Notes under the pieces: model-generated
What the model was told of the DNA's origin: nothing
The model's database searches: none
Seen by the model: only the letters and a program-made list of their open reading frames with translations
Shown: positions 42,323 through 50,592 of the stretch, one piece after another
Numbering within the stretch: position 1 is the first letter of the stretch
Layout of the letters: each line of letters begins with the position of its first letter
Position numbers and translations under genes: made by a program
Assembly: GCF_030817055.1 (NCBI RefSeq)
Contig: NZ_JAUSYV010000001.1
Location: forward strand, 1,264,001-1,328,000
Reading direction: 5' to 3'
Origin: Bacillus sp. V2I10
Lineage (GTDB): Bacteria > Bacillota > Bacilli > Bacillales > Bacillaceae
Length of the DNA stretch: 64,000 bases

Positions 42323-43144
42323 TTGAAAAAAGAAGTGCAGGATTCAATGATTATCCGCAATCTTCAAACGGTAAAAGAGCTGGAAGAAGTCAGGCGCCTT
42401 GAGGCAATAATCTGGAGTATAGAGGATTCTGTTCCTGTTAATCAAAGTGTGGCTGTTGTGAAAAATGGCGGCTTTATTCTTGGCGCCTTTTATAAAAATG
42501 TGCTCATTGGCTTTCAATACAGTTTTCCGGGATATGACGGGAATAAAGTGTATCTCGTTTCCCACAGCTTAGGCATCCATCCGGATTACCGCAAATTTGG
42601 AATCGGAGAAAAACTGAAAATCGCACAAAAAGACACAGCACTTGAGATGGGATATGACCGGATCACCTGGACATACGATCCGCTGGAAACCGTCAATGGA
42701 AATCTTAACATACATAAGCTAGGTGCAATTGCAAAGGAATATATCCCTAATGTTTACGGCGAAATGGCGGACAATTTAAACGCTGGTATACCGACAGACC
42801 GTTTTTTAGTCGAATGGCATTTGAATGAGCAAAACAAAGTAAATGTGAAACAAGCAAACATTCCATATGCTCTTTATACAAATGAAATAGACAATTTTCC
42901 TTTTCCGGAAAAAACAGACCTGTCCCTGCAAAGTCCGCATATTTTCGTTCCCGTGCCTGGACAGTTTCAGGAAATCAAAAGGGCTGATTTTCAGCTTGCT
43001 AAAGAATGGAGAGATAAAACTGGCGAAGTGTTCTCCCATTATTTAAGTCAGGGGTGGGTGGTATCCGATTTAGTGAAAGATAATCGTCACATTGGCCAGT
43101 ATCTATACCTCTTAGAGAATGGGGGACAAGGAAATGGAAATTAA
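42323..43144 (+). CDS. GNAT-family (succinyl)transferase
   Basis: A 273-residue GNAT protein. The acyl-CoA binding stretch is SHSLGIHPDYRKFGIGEKLKIAQK around residues 82-105. The C-terminal part is an unusual extension (KINDF-like beta region to LSQGWVVSDLV). In thermophilic bacilli the equivalent neighbour is a D-amino acid N-succinyltransferase using succinyl-CoA (established knowledge), which fits here. TTG at 42323 is preferred: AAGGAGG lies eight bases upstream, while the ATG at 42299 precedes that site and overlaps the M20 gene. Confidence 0.85.
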   Translation: MKKEVQDSMIIRNLQTVKELEEVRRLEAIIWSIEDSVPVNQSVAVVKNGGFILGAFYKNVLIGFQYSFPGYDGNKVYLVSHSLGIHPDYRKFGIGEKLKIAQKDTALEMGYDRITWTYDPLETVNGNLNIHKLGAIAKEYIPNVYGEMADNLNAGIPTDRFLVEWHLNEQNKVNVKQANIPYALYTNEIDNFPFPEKTDLSLQSPHIFVPVPGQFQEIKRADFQLAKEWRDKTGEVFSHYLSQGWVVSDLVKDNRHIGQYLYLLENGGQGNGN

Positions 43145-44243
43145 AAGCATTATCCTAAGGCAAATCAAGATGGATCTGCTGCATCCTTTTACCACAAGTG
43201 TCGGAACAGAAGAAGATAAAGACATTATTTTAGTTGAAGTGAAATCGAAATCAGGATTATCAGGCTGGGGAGAATCTGTTTCCATTACGCAGCCAATCTA
43301 TAATGAAGAAACGGTCAAAACGAATTGGCATATGATGAGCGATCACTTGATTCCGCTTCTTTATCAAGAGCCTGTCACTCATCCAGATGGGGTGTCAGAG
43401 CGATTTATAAAGATACGCGGTAACTACAATGCCAAAGCCGCGATTGAAATGGCTGTTTGGGATCTCTATGCAAAAGAGAAAAACATGACTTTGGCGAAAG
43501 CGCTCGGTGGTGCAAGAGACAAAATCGAAGTGGGTGTAAGTGTCGGCATCCAGCAATCTCAGGCGAAAATGCTAAAACAAATCGATGGTTATTTGAAGGC
43601 TGGATATAAGCGGATTAAAGTGAAAATTATGCCGGGCTGGGATGTTGATATTATTAGATTAATTCGTCAGGAATTTCCGCATATTCAGCTGATGGCCGAC
43701 GCAAACTGCGCCTATACGCTGAATGATATAGAACACCTAAAAGCACTCGACGAATTCGGATTAACAATGATTGAACAGCCGCTGGCTCATAATGACATCG
43801 TTGACCATGCAAGGCTGCAGGCTCAGCTCAAAACGCCTATTTGTCTGGACGAAAGCATACATAGTGCAGAAGATGCGAGAAAAGCGATTGAGCTTGGAAG
43901 CTGCAGGATTATCAATCTTAAAATCGGACGTGTCGGCGGGCTCACAGAATCAAAAAAAATTCATGACTTATGTGAGCTGCACAACGTTCCGATGTGGTGC
44001 GGCGGAATGCTTGAAGCGGGAATCGGCAGAGCTCATAATATTGCCATAACTTCACTGAACAACTTCACTCTGCCTGGAGATACAGCCCCTTCTTCTCATT
44101 ATTGGAAGCGGGATATTATTACTCCGGAAGTGGAAATGAAAGATGGATACATTTATATTCCAGAAAGTCCTGGAATCGGGTATGAACCGGACCTGGAACA
44201 AATCGAGAATATCACGTCATACAGCCGTTTTTATCATAATTAA
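43134..44243 (+). CDS. Enolase-superfamily N-succinylamino acid racemase / OSBS-family protein
   Basis: A 369-residue member of the MenC/NSAR branch of the enolase superfamily. The catalytic lysine pair lies in KRIKVKIMPGWD (residues about 158-164), the metal-binding Asp/Glu/Asp lie in MADANCAYT, MIEQPL and LDESIHS, and the second Lys is in NLKIGRVGG. Enzymes of this branch can make o-succinylbenzoate or racemise N-succinylamino acids. With succinyltransferase and deacylase genes next to it, the racemase role is favoured. ATG at 43134 overlaps the upstream gene by 11 bases. A terminator follows. Confidence 0.88.
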   Translation: MEIKSIILRQIKMDLLHPFTTSVGTEEDKDIILVEVKSKSGLSGWGESVSITQPIYNEETVKTNWHMMSDHLIPLLYQEPVTHPDGVSERFIKIRGNYNAKAAIEMAVWDLYAKEKNMTLAKALGGARDKIEVGVSVGIQQSQAKMLKQIDGYLKAGYKRIKVKIMPGWDVDIIRLIRQEFPHIQLMADANCAYTLNDIEHLKALDEFGLTMIEQPLAHNDIVDHARLQAQLKTPICLDESIHSAEDARKAIELGSCRIINLKIGRVGGLTESKKIHDLCELHNVPMWCGGMLEAGIGRAHNIAITSLNNFTLPGDTAPSSHYWKRDIITPEVEMKDGYIYIPESPGIGYEPDLEQIENITSYSRFYHN

Positions 44244-44264
44244 TTTAAGAAAACTCAGGAAAAG

Positions 44265-44293
44265 CAAGAAGGGTTATCCTTTCTTGTTTTTTT
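44265..44293 (+). terminator. Terminator after the racemase operon
   Basis: CAAGAAGGG / CCTTTCTTG hairpin followed by TTTTTTT. Confidence 0.75.
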
Positions 44294-44414
44294 CATCCGC
44301 AGGTGAAATGAATCAATAACCAATATTTATCACGCTCTAACAGCTTATTTCAAGTATAATGATGATTCATGAGTTAAATACTTGAAAAAACACAAGAAAA
44401 AATGAGGATGCTAA

Positions 44415-45860
44415 ATGAGTAATAAAGGGTTTATTGATTATAAATTAAGCGCGGAAATTGTGAGAGCGCTGGATAGCTTAAATTATACGGAACCGACAGA
44501 AGTTCAGAATAAAGTCATTCCTGTCGCTTTAGAAAAGAAGGATCTTGTCGTGAAATCACAAACAGGGAGCGGGAAGACGGCATCGTTTGGCATTCCGCTC
44601 TGTGAAATGATTGAGTGGGAGGAAAATAAGCCTCAAGCTTTAATTCTGACTCCAACAAGGGAGCTCGCTGCACAGGTAAAAGAGGATATAACAAACATCG
44701 GCAGGTTCAAACGGATAAAAGCGGCGGCCATTTATGGCAAACAGCCATTTGACAGGCAGAAAATTGAGCTGAAGCAAAAGACTCATGTTGTAGTCGGAAC
44801 ACCCGGAAGAGTCCTTGATCATATTGAAAAAGGAACACTTGCTTTGGAAAAGCTGCAATATCTGATTATTGACGAAGCCGACGAAATGCTGAATATGGGA
44901 TTCATCGACCAGGTAGAAGCGATTATTGATAAGCTTCCAACAGACAGAGTTACAATGCTCTTTTCAGCTACTTTACCAAAGGATGTAGAAAATCTCTGCC
45001 ATAAATATATGAAAAAACCGGTTGAAATTGAGATAAAAGCTGCTGGGCTGACGACTGCATCAATTGAACATTCGTTGATTGTGGTGAGAGAAGAGGAGAA
45101 GTTCACTCTTCTTAAAGCTGTGACTGTCGTTGAAAACCCTGACAGCTGCATCATCTTCTGCAGAACACAAGAGCAGGTTGATGCCGTATTTAAACAATTA
45201 GACCGCGCCAATTATCCCTGTGATAAAATTCATGGCGGCCTTTATCAAGAAGATCGCTTTGCTGTCATGAATGATTTCAAAAAGGGAAAATTCCGGTATT
45301 TAGTTGCGACAGATGTCGCCGCCAGAGGAATCGATATTGATAATATTACACATGTCATTAACTATGACCTGCCGCTTGAAAAAGAAAGCTATGTACACCG
45401 AACTGGCAGAACGGGCCGGGCAGGCAAAACAGGAAAAGCGATTACTTTCATTACGCCATATGAGGAAAAATTCCTTACCGAAATTGAAGATTATATCGGC
45501 TTTGAAATTCCTAGAACACTTGCCCCAACGAGCGAAGTTATTTCTAAAGCAAAAGGTGCATTCGAAGAAAAAATAACATCCCGTCCTGAAATTAAAAAAG
45601 ACAAAAGTGCCAAGCTGAATAAAGGAATTATGAAGCTCTATTTCAACGGAGGCAAGAAAAAGAAAATCCGTGCAGTCGATTTTGTCGGTACGATCGCCAA
45701 GATTCCCGGAATGACAGCAGGCGACATTGGCATCATCACCATTCAGGATAACGTTTCTTATGTAGAGATTCTTAATGGAAAAGGACCAATCGTTTTGAAA
45801 GCAATGAAAAATACAACGATTAAAGGCAAGCTTTTGAAAGTTCATGAAGCGAATAAATAA
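44415..45860 (+). CDS. dbpA: DEAD-box RNA helicase DbpA/YxiN
   Basis: A 481-residue ATP-dependent RNA helicase. Motifs in order: Q-motif near residue 30, SQTGSGKT, PTRELAAQ, TPGRVLDH, DEAD, SATLP, ATDVAARGIDID and HRTGRTGRAG. The C-terminal RNA-binding (DbpA/RRM-like) domain from about 400 (NKGIMKLYFNGGKKKKIRAVDFVG) binds hairpin 92 of 23S rRNA in relatives. It acts in 50S ribosome assembly. The length matches YxiN. GAGGATGCTAA precedes ATG. Confidence 0.95.
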   Translation: MSNKGFIDYKLSAEIVRALDSLNYTEPTEVQNKVIPVALEKKDLVVKSQTGSGKTASFGIPLCEMIEWEENKPQALILTPTRELAAQVKEDITNIGRFKRIKAAAIYGKQPFDRQKIELKQKTHVVVGTPGRVLDHIEKGTLALEKLQYLIIDEADEMLNMGFIDQVEAIIDKLPTDRVTMLFSATLPKDVENLCHKYMKKPVEIEIKAAGLTTASIEHSLIVVREEEKFTLLKAVTVVENPDSCIIFCRTQEQVDAVFKQLDRANYPCDKIHGGLYQEDRFAVMNDFKKGKFRYLVATDVAARGIDIDNITHVINYDLPLEKESYVHRTGRTGRAGKTGKAITFITPYEEKFLTEIEDYIGFEIPRTLAPTSEVISKAKGAFEEKITSRPEIKKDKSAKLNKGIMKLYFNGGKKKKIRAVDFVGTIAKIPGMTAGDIGIITIQDNVSYVEILNGKGPIVLKAMKNTTIKGKLLKVHEANK

Positions 45861-45866
45861 AGTAAG

Positions 45867-45897
45867 AAAACTCCGTTCATCCTTGGCGGAGTTTTTT
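45867..45897 (+). terminator. Terminator after dbpA
   Basis: AAAACTCCG / CGGAGTTTTTT hairpin. Confidence 0.85.
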
Positions 45898-45963
45898 GCT
45901 GTTCTAATTCATTTTCCTAGTAATAAGGTGAGATTACGGCCGAAAAATAAAGGGGGAAATGAA

Positions 45964-46662
45964 GTGTCCGAAAATACACAGAATAAGAATTCACGATTAC
46001 TTAAGATAGGCATTGGAACAGCTGTCGTGATTTTTCTTATTGCAGCTTATTTTATCGGAAACAGTACAGCTGCAGTAAAGCTTGAAGGGCAAAAAGTAAA
46101 ATATGAAAAGCTGACAGGGAAATTGGCAGATAAGGAAAATGAACTTGCAGAAAAATCTGAGGAAGTGAAAAACAGAGAGGCAGAGCTTGATCAAGTAAAG
46201 AAAGAAATCGAAAGCAAAACAGACACCTTAGAAAGCAAGAAAAAAGAGTACAGCGAAGCAATAGCCATTATATCTGAAAAAGAGAAAGTACAAGAAGAAA
46301 TCAAACATTCTTCTGAGAACCTTGAAGCCGCTAAAGCGGAAGCAGCAAAACTAAAGAAGGAAATCGATGCAAAAAAACTTGAATTAGCCTCCATCGAAGG
46401 GCAGATTCTTGAAAAAAAAGATGCTCCCAAAACGTTAAGTGCAGGTCAATATATAGTAGGAAAAGATTTGCCGGCAGGAAGATATAAAGCTGTGCCAAAC
46501 GGTGAAGGAAGCAATTTCTTCGTCTATGATTCAAGCGGAATGGCAGCGGTCAACACGATCCTTGGGAATGATTCATTCTCAGTGCCGGAATATGTGTTTT
46601 TCTGCGATGACGGCAATATCATTGAAACGATGGCACCGGTTAAGTTAATTCCTGTAGAATAA
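45964..46662 (+). CDS. Membrane-anchored coiled-coil protein with C-terminal beta domain
   Basis: A 232-residue protein. A single N-terminal membrane helix lies at about 12-30 (LLKIGIGTAVVIFLIAAYF). A long Lys/Glu coiled coil spans about 40-155. The final ~75 residues start SAGQYIVGKDLPAGRYKAVPNGEGSNFFVYDSSG, a beta domain also seen in other Bacillus surface and cytoplasmic proteins; its function is unknown. It probably faces outward with the beta domain held away from the membrane. GTG at 45964 is chosen because AAAGGGGG is ten bases upstream; an in-frame ATG at 45844 lies inside dbpA. Confidence 0.75.
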   Translation: MSENTQNKNSRLLKIGIGTAVVIFLIAAYFIGNSTAAVKLEGQKVKYEKLTGKLADKENELAEKSEEVKNREAELDQVKKEIESKTDTLESKKKEYSEAIAIISEKEKVQEEIKHSSENLEAAKAEAAKLKKEIDAKKLELASIEGQILEKKDAPKTLSAGQYIVGKDLPAGRYKAVPNGEGSNFFVYDSSGMAAVNTILGNDSFSVPEYVFFCDDGNIIETMAPVKLIPVE

Positions 46663-46664
46663 AA

Positions 46665-46703
46665 ATACGCACTTTCACTTGTATGTGAAGGTGCGCTTTT
46701 TTT
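46665..46703. terminator. Bidirectional rho-independent terminator
   Basis: GCAC-TTTCAC / GTGAAGGTGC hairpin flanked by A- and T-runs, between convergent genes. Confidence 0.8.
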
Positions 46704-46707
46704 CTAT

Positions 46708-46917
46708 TTATTCTTCATCTTCACGTACAGTATCATCCACAATCGCAAAAAGCTGGCGGTCAAATAAATCGTCGCTGCATAACAAATGCTCATCTGGTGT
46801 CTGTACGATCTCTTTTAATTCCCCTGCATCACCTTTTGCGTTTATGATCTCAAATATCTGATTCAGACCCTCTGAAGTTTGATCGTCTTCTTGGCTTAAA
46901 GGTTCCCTCTCTTTCAA
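46708..46917 (-). CDS. Small acidic hypothetical protein
   Basis: A 69-residue acidic protein (many Asp/Glu) without a recognised family. The start is TTG, with AAAAGGAGG ten bases upstream. It has no membrane segment. It is monocistronic. Confidence 0.6.
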   Translation of the reverse strand: MKEREPLSQEDDQTSEGLNQIFEIINAKGDAGELKEIVQTPDEHLLCSDDLFDRQLFAIVDDTVREDEE

Positions 46918-47052
46918 GACACTCAGCCTCCTTTTATATGTAGCATTTGCTCAAAAAGAAGAAATTACCCATCTGGACAATTGCATTTCTCCGCAAATAC
47001 AGATATGGTTTGAAAGGAAGAATATTTTAAAGCGGTAAAGGATGGGAATAGA

Positions 47053-48006
47053 TTGAATAAACTTAGCCGAAAACCGGCATTTATATATACATTTGCGTGT
47101 ACAGAAGAGGAGCTTTTATTGTGTCACTTGGAGATGCGTTCATTTTTTGGCTTTCAGCCCGATGGATTCAGTTTGAAAAGTGACGTTGACATTGATCCGA
47201 GCAGAAGTCCTTTTATGAAAGAGAGGTTGGAAGTCATCTATGAAGGAAACGAGCTTTCTGAGATTGTAAAGCAGGTTGAGCAGATTGATATTGGAACGGA
47301 TACGTTTAAGATCATTTTTCTGAAAATCAATGATCTTGAAGATCATGAACAAATTAGTTATCAAGAGCGCAGAAACATTGAGCGGCAGGTTGGCTGGCCC
47401 TTTAAAGCAGAGGCTGATGTCAGGAATCCAGACCAGACGTTTGGTATTACAACTCATGAAGGGCGCTGGTATTTCGGAAAGTACCGCAGGAGCGAACCGG
47501 TCTGGCTGCATCATTTAAAAAAGCCGCGGGAATATTCAACTGCACTAAGTACAAGGGTTGCAAGGGCAGTTGCCAATATTGCTGTTCCACATCCTTTGGG
47601 AGTAAAAGCGATCGATCCGTGCTGCGGAATTGGAACCGTTCTTGTAGAAGCGTTATCCATGGGCATAGATATTATCGGACGCGATATCAATCCGCTTGTA
47701 ACAGATGGATCTAGAGAAAATATCGCTCATTTCGGCTATGAATGCGACGTCAGGACAGCACCGATTTCAGAAGTCACAGGCAAGTATGATGTCGCCATTA
47801 TTGATATGCCATATAACCTTTATACTCACGCTACACCCGATGAGCAGATGTCTATTTTAAAACATGCCCGCCGAATTTCGAATAAAACGGTGGTTGTGAC
47901 AAGTGAAACGATGGATCACATGGTTGAAGAAGCAGGGTTTCGCATTGCAGACCGCTGTACAGTGAGGAAGCAGATGTTTTCAAGGCAGATACTTGTTTGT
48001 GAATAA
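47053..48006 (+). CDS. TRM11-like RNA methyltransferase
   Basis: A 317-residue protein. The N-terminal part (YTFACTEEELLLCHLEMRSFFG) resembles a THUMP-like RNA-binding module. The C-terminal Rossmann fold has motif I IDPCCGIGTVLVEALS near 193 and motif IV IIDMPYNLYTHATP near 255, the (D/N)PPY-type motif of N2-guanosine tRNA methyltransferases. Its target is probably tRNA or rRNA. The start is TTG, with AAAGGATGGG upstream. Confidence 0.82.
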   Translation: MNKLSRKPAFIYTFACTEEELLLCHLEMRSFFGFQPDGFSLKSDVDIDPSRSPFMKERLEVIYEGNELSEIVKQVEQIDIGTDTFKIIFLKINDLEDHEQISYQERRNIERQVGWPFKAEADVRNPDQTFGITTHEGRWYFGKYRRSEPVWLHHLKKPREYSTALSTRVARAVANIAVPHPLGVKAIDPCCGIGTVLVEALSMGIDIIGRDINPLVTDGSRENIAHFGYECDVRTAPISEVTGKYDVAIIDMPYNLYTHATPDEQMSILKHARRISNKTVVVTSETMDHMVEEAGFRIADRCTVRKQMFSRQILVCE

Positions 48007-48062
48007 ATAACGGCAGACCTGAGGATACTAACCCTTTGAACCATACATAGGAGGTATTAGCA

Positions 48063-48902
48063 ATGAGTGACCAAATGGAGAGCTCCTTTGAGAACAAATG
48101 GATGCCGATGACATCTGTTGCAAGCGGGCTGGAATTCGATGTCCTGCCAGGGGTCTACTGCTACACCAATCAAATCGTAAATGTAGTTTTTTTAAGAAGC
48201 GGCAATGACTGGTATTTGATTGATGCGGGCATGCCGCACTCTGCAGACACGATTAAATCGGCTTTTGAAGCGCATGCTGGCGTAGAAGTTGCGCCTAAAG
48301 CAATATTGCTGACACACGGGCACTTTGATCATGTGGGGAGCATCATTGAACTTATCGAACAGTGGCAGGTTCCAGTCTATGCTCATGAACTCGAACAGCC
48401 TTACCTGACCGGTCAAAAAGATTATCCGGAACCGGATGGAAGCGTTGAAGGCGGCTTGATCGCCAAGATGTCACCGCTTTTTCCGAATGATGCCATCAAT
48501 CTAACTGATCATGTTCAGGCATTTGGAGAAAATGGACAAATTCCAGGATTAGCAGAATGGAAATGGATCCATACGCCTGGTCACACACCTGGCCATGTTT
48601 CCTTCTATCGCGAAGAAGACCGGACTTTGATCGCAGGAGATGCGTTTGTAACTGTAAGACAGGATTCACTTTATAAGGTGTTTACTCAAATGCAGGAAAT
48701 TTCTGGTCCTCCAAGGTACTTAACAACAGACTGGCAAGCTGCCTGGGACTCAGTGAAAACCTTGGAAGCACTTAAGCCATCAACTGCTATTACAGGCCAT
48801 GGACTGCCAATGTCAGGCGAAGTCTTGAGAAAAGGACTGGCTGAATTAAGCAGGGATTTCGAAAAGCTTGCGGTGCCTGATCATGGGAAATATCTTCAAT
48901 AG
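48063..48902 (+). CDS. MBL-fold metallohydrolase
   Basis: A 279-residue metallo-beta-lactamase fold protein. The metal motif is THGHFDHVGS near residue 82, then TPGHTPGHVSFY, AGDAF and the late His in GHGLPMSG. It is a glyoxalase II/RNase Z-like hydrolase of unknown substrate. GGAGGTATTAGC precedes ATG. A terminator follows at 48905-48937. Confidence 0.88.
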   Translation: MSDQMESSFENKWMPMTSVASGLEFDVLPGVYCYTNQIVNVVFLRSGNDWYLIDAGMPHSADTIKSAFEAHAGVEVAPKAILLTHGHFDHVGSIIELIEQWQVPVYAHELEQPYLTGQKDYPEPDGSVEGGLIAKMSPLFPNDAINLTDHVQAFGENGQIPGLAEWKWIHTPGHTPGHVSFYREEDRTLIAGDAFVTVRQDSLYKVFTQMQEISGPPRYLTTDWQAAWDSVKTLEALKPSTAITGHGLPMSGEVLRKGLAELSRDFEKLAVPDHGKYLQ

Positions 48903-48904
48903 GA

Positions 48905-48937
48905 AACAGCCGGAAAAGATTATTCCGGCTGTTTTTT
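48905..48937 (+). terminator. Terminator after the MBL-fold gene
   Basis: AACAGCCGGAA / TTCCGGCTGTTTTTT hairpin. Confidence 0.85.
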
Positions 48938-49276
48938 ATGATGCATTTTTTTAGCCAGCAGCGATCCTTATAGTCTAGATTATCCACTAATTCTGCGGGC
49001 TGCAGCTCGGGAGGAATATTTCCATAGATTGTAGAAGTAACCGAGAGATAATTTTAATGAAATCAAAGAAAAAATCTTAAAACTCTCAAATTAAATCACT
49101 TTAAAGGTTTCAATTAAACAGCAAGCTGATAACTAAAAGGTCAGTGAACACGTTGCTTAAGCAACTTTTTTTGTTGTTCCGTTTACTTGGCAGTTTAGTT
49201 AAAGAAGAGGTTTCATTACGTGCCAGATAGTAATAAAAAAGAGTGAAAATCAAATCATGATTAAAGGAGAGATTCT
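48938..49276. other. Intergenic region with an orphan terminator
   Basis: A perfect palindrome GTTGCTTAAGCAAC with a T-run at 49152-49172 looks like a terminator that no longer has a gene in front of it. Nothing else recognised. Confidence 0.5.
49152..49172 (+). terminator. Orphan terminator
   Basis: GTTGCTTAAGCAAC followed by seven T. The upstream 220 bases have no gene. Confidence 0.55.
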
Positions 49277-49737
49277 ATGAAGGTGCAATTGAAACGGGTT
49301 ACGAGAGAAAATTGGGAGGAAGCATTAACTCTGAAAGTTAAGAAGGAGCAAAGTAATTATGCTCCCCCAGTTGCCGTATCCCTTGCAAAAGTCTACATTA
49401 AACCAGACGGTGATAACGTCGAATACATTCCATTTGCTATTTATGACAAAGAGAGAATGGTCGGATTTATTATGCATGCTTACGAAGAAAATACGACTAA
49501 TATGTACTGGATTAACGGATTTATTATTGATGAAAGATTTCAGGGAAAAGGCTACGGCAGGTCTGCACTACCGAGATCATTCAATGGATAGTAAGTGAAT
49601 TTGCCATATGCAAAGAAATTCGTTTAACTGTTTATAAAGAGAACAAAATTGCCCGCGAACTATATAATAGTTTTGGCTTTCTTCCCACTGGGGAGGTATA
49701 TGCAGGAGAAGATGTATTGTTTCTTTCTGTAAATTAA
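49277..49737 (+). pseudogene. Frameshifted GNAT acetyltransferase (BltD/SpeG-like)
   Basis: The first ~95 codons read as a GNAT of the diamine/spermidine acetyltransferase kind (FIIDERFQGKGYGR is the acetyl-CoA loop). The frame then breaks near 49565-49575. The C-terminal part (EIIQWIVSEFAICKEIRL, IARELYNSFGFLPTGEVY) continues in the next frame to a stop at 49735. An AAAGGAGAG ribosome binding site is intact. A single-base indel would explain it; alternatively a sequencing error. Confidence 0.8.
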
Positions 49738-49784
49738 CTATATTGTTCAATAAACAGAGTGGCTTTTCTTCAATGTACTTACTT

Positions 49785-49945
49785 GTGCTTTGGAGCTTTC
49801 TGTTTAAAAGATTCCACACCGTCAAGGTAAGCATGAACAGCAGCTAATTTAGTATCTAATGAATATTTCGTCATAAAAAAACTACACCTTCAGTTGTTAG
49901 ATGTGTCTAACAATTTGGGTGCAGTTCATTGATGGTCCTTTTCTT
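49785..49945 (-). mobile_element. Solo left end of an IS3/IS150-type element, copy B
   Basis: Near-identical to 5605-5763, with the same end points and orientation (AAGCAC at 49785, terminal repeat outer end at 49928). It has one base more and a few substitutions. It too carries only the terminal repeat and the first orfA codons. Confidence 0.75.
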
Positions 49946-49985
49946 TGGGTAATCAGAGCCACTTAAAAAAGATGATTGCAATCTG

Positions 49986-50303
49986 TTAATTCTCCTCCGA
50001 CTCACTAACCTTCTCAATCTTCTCTACAAACATCTGATAAACTCTGCGCTTCTCTTCCAGCTCTTTTATATAAAGCTTCAGCTCATTGAATTTTTCTTCG
50101 AATGGCTTTTGATAGGTTGTTTTGATATTGTTGATAATTTCATCGTTTATAGTAGATTGAATGACTTGTTTTGTAATGCCAAATTTATAAGAATATAACT
50201 GAAGTTCGCTTTTGACTTTGTCATATTCAGTGTCTATTTCATTCTTTTGCTTCAGCATATCCTCTTTCCATTGATGCAGAGAATCTTTCACATATGATTC
50301 CAT
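49986..50303 (-). CDS. Hypothetical coiled-coil protein
   Basis: A 105-residue highly charged helical protein (KEDMLKQKNEIDTEYDKVKSEL and FEEKFNELKLYIKELEEK heptads). No family recognised. GGAGGGGAAAG precedes ATG, which is a strong site. It lies directly after the IS-end copy, so it may be an accessory gene. Confidence 0.6.
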   Translation of the reverse strand: MESYVKDSLHQWKEDMLKQKNEIDTEYDKVKSELQLYSYKFGITKQVIQSTINDEIINNIKTTYQKPFEEKFNELKLYIKELEEKRRVYQMFVEKIEKVSESEEN

Positions 50304-50592
50304 CTTTCCCCTCCTAAGCAGCTTATTCGCCTATGTATCTCAATACACTATTTATAATCTATGACTTTTTTGTGGGGGTAATCCGGGGATTATCGTCCTT
50401 CTTCCCTGCTTCGCAATAGGATTATAGGCTAATTAGAATAGGTTCTGCTTATTCCTATTGATCTATTGTTCTAGTAAAATTTTTCCGATTATAGGAGAAA
50501 AGGTCAATTCTATCTAATTCGGATTGTGCTATCTTTAAATATGTAGAAAAAACAGAAAATTCTACATGTTCTTACAAATAGGAGGGGTAGTA
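50304..50592. other. inhA upstream region
   Basis: It contains GGTAATCC/GGATTATC (about 50376-50394) and AT-rich candidate promoter stretches. A GGGGTAAT word is shared with the 13-mers upstream of the subtilase gene. No gene. Confidence 0.4.

Noticed and set aside
45300..45845. 181-codon ORF antisense to dbpA
   Set aside because: Cys/Phe-rich mirror of helicase motifs; no ribosome binding site.
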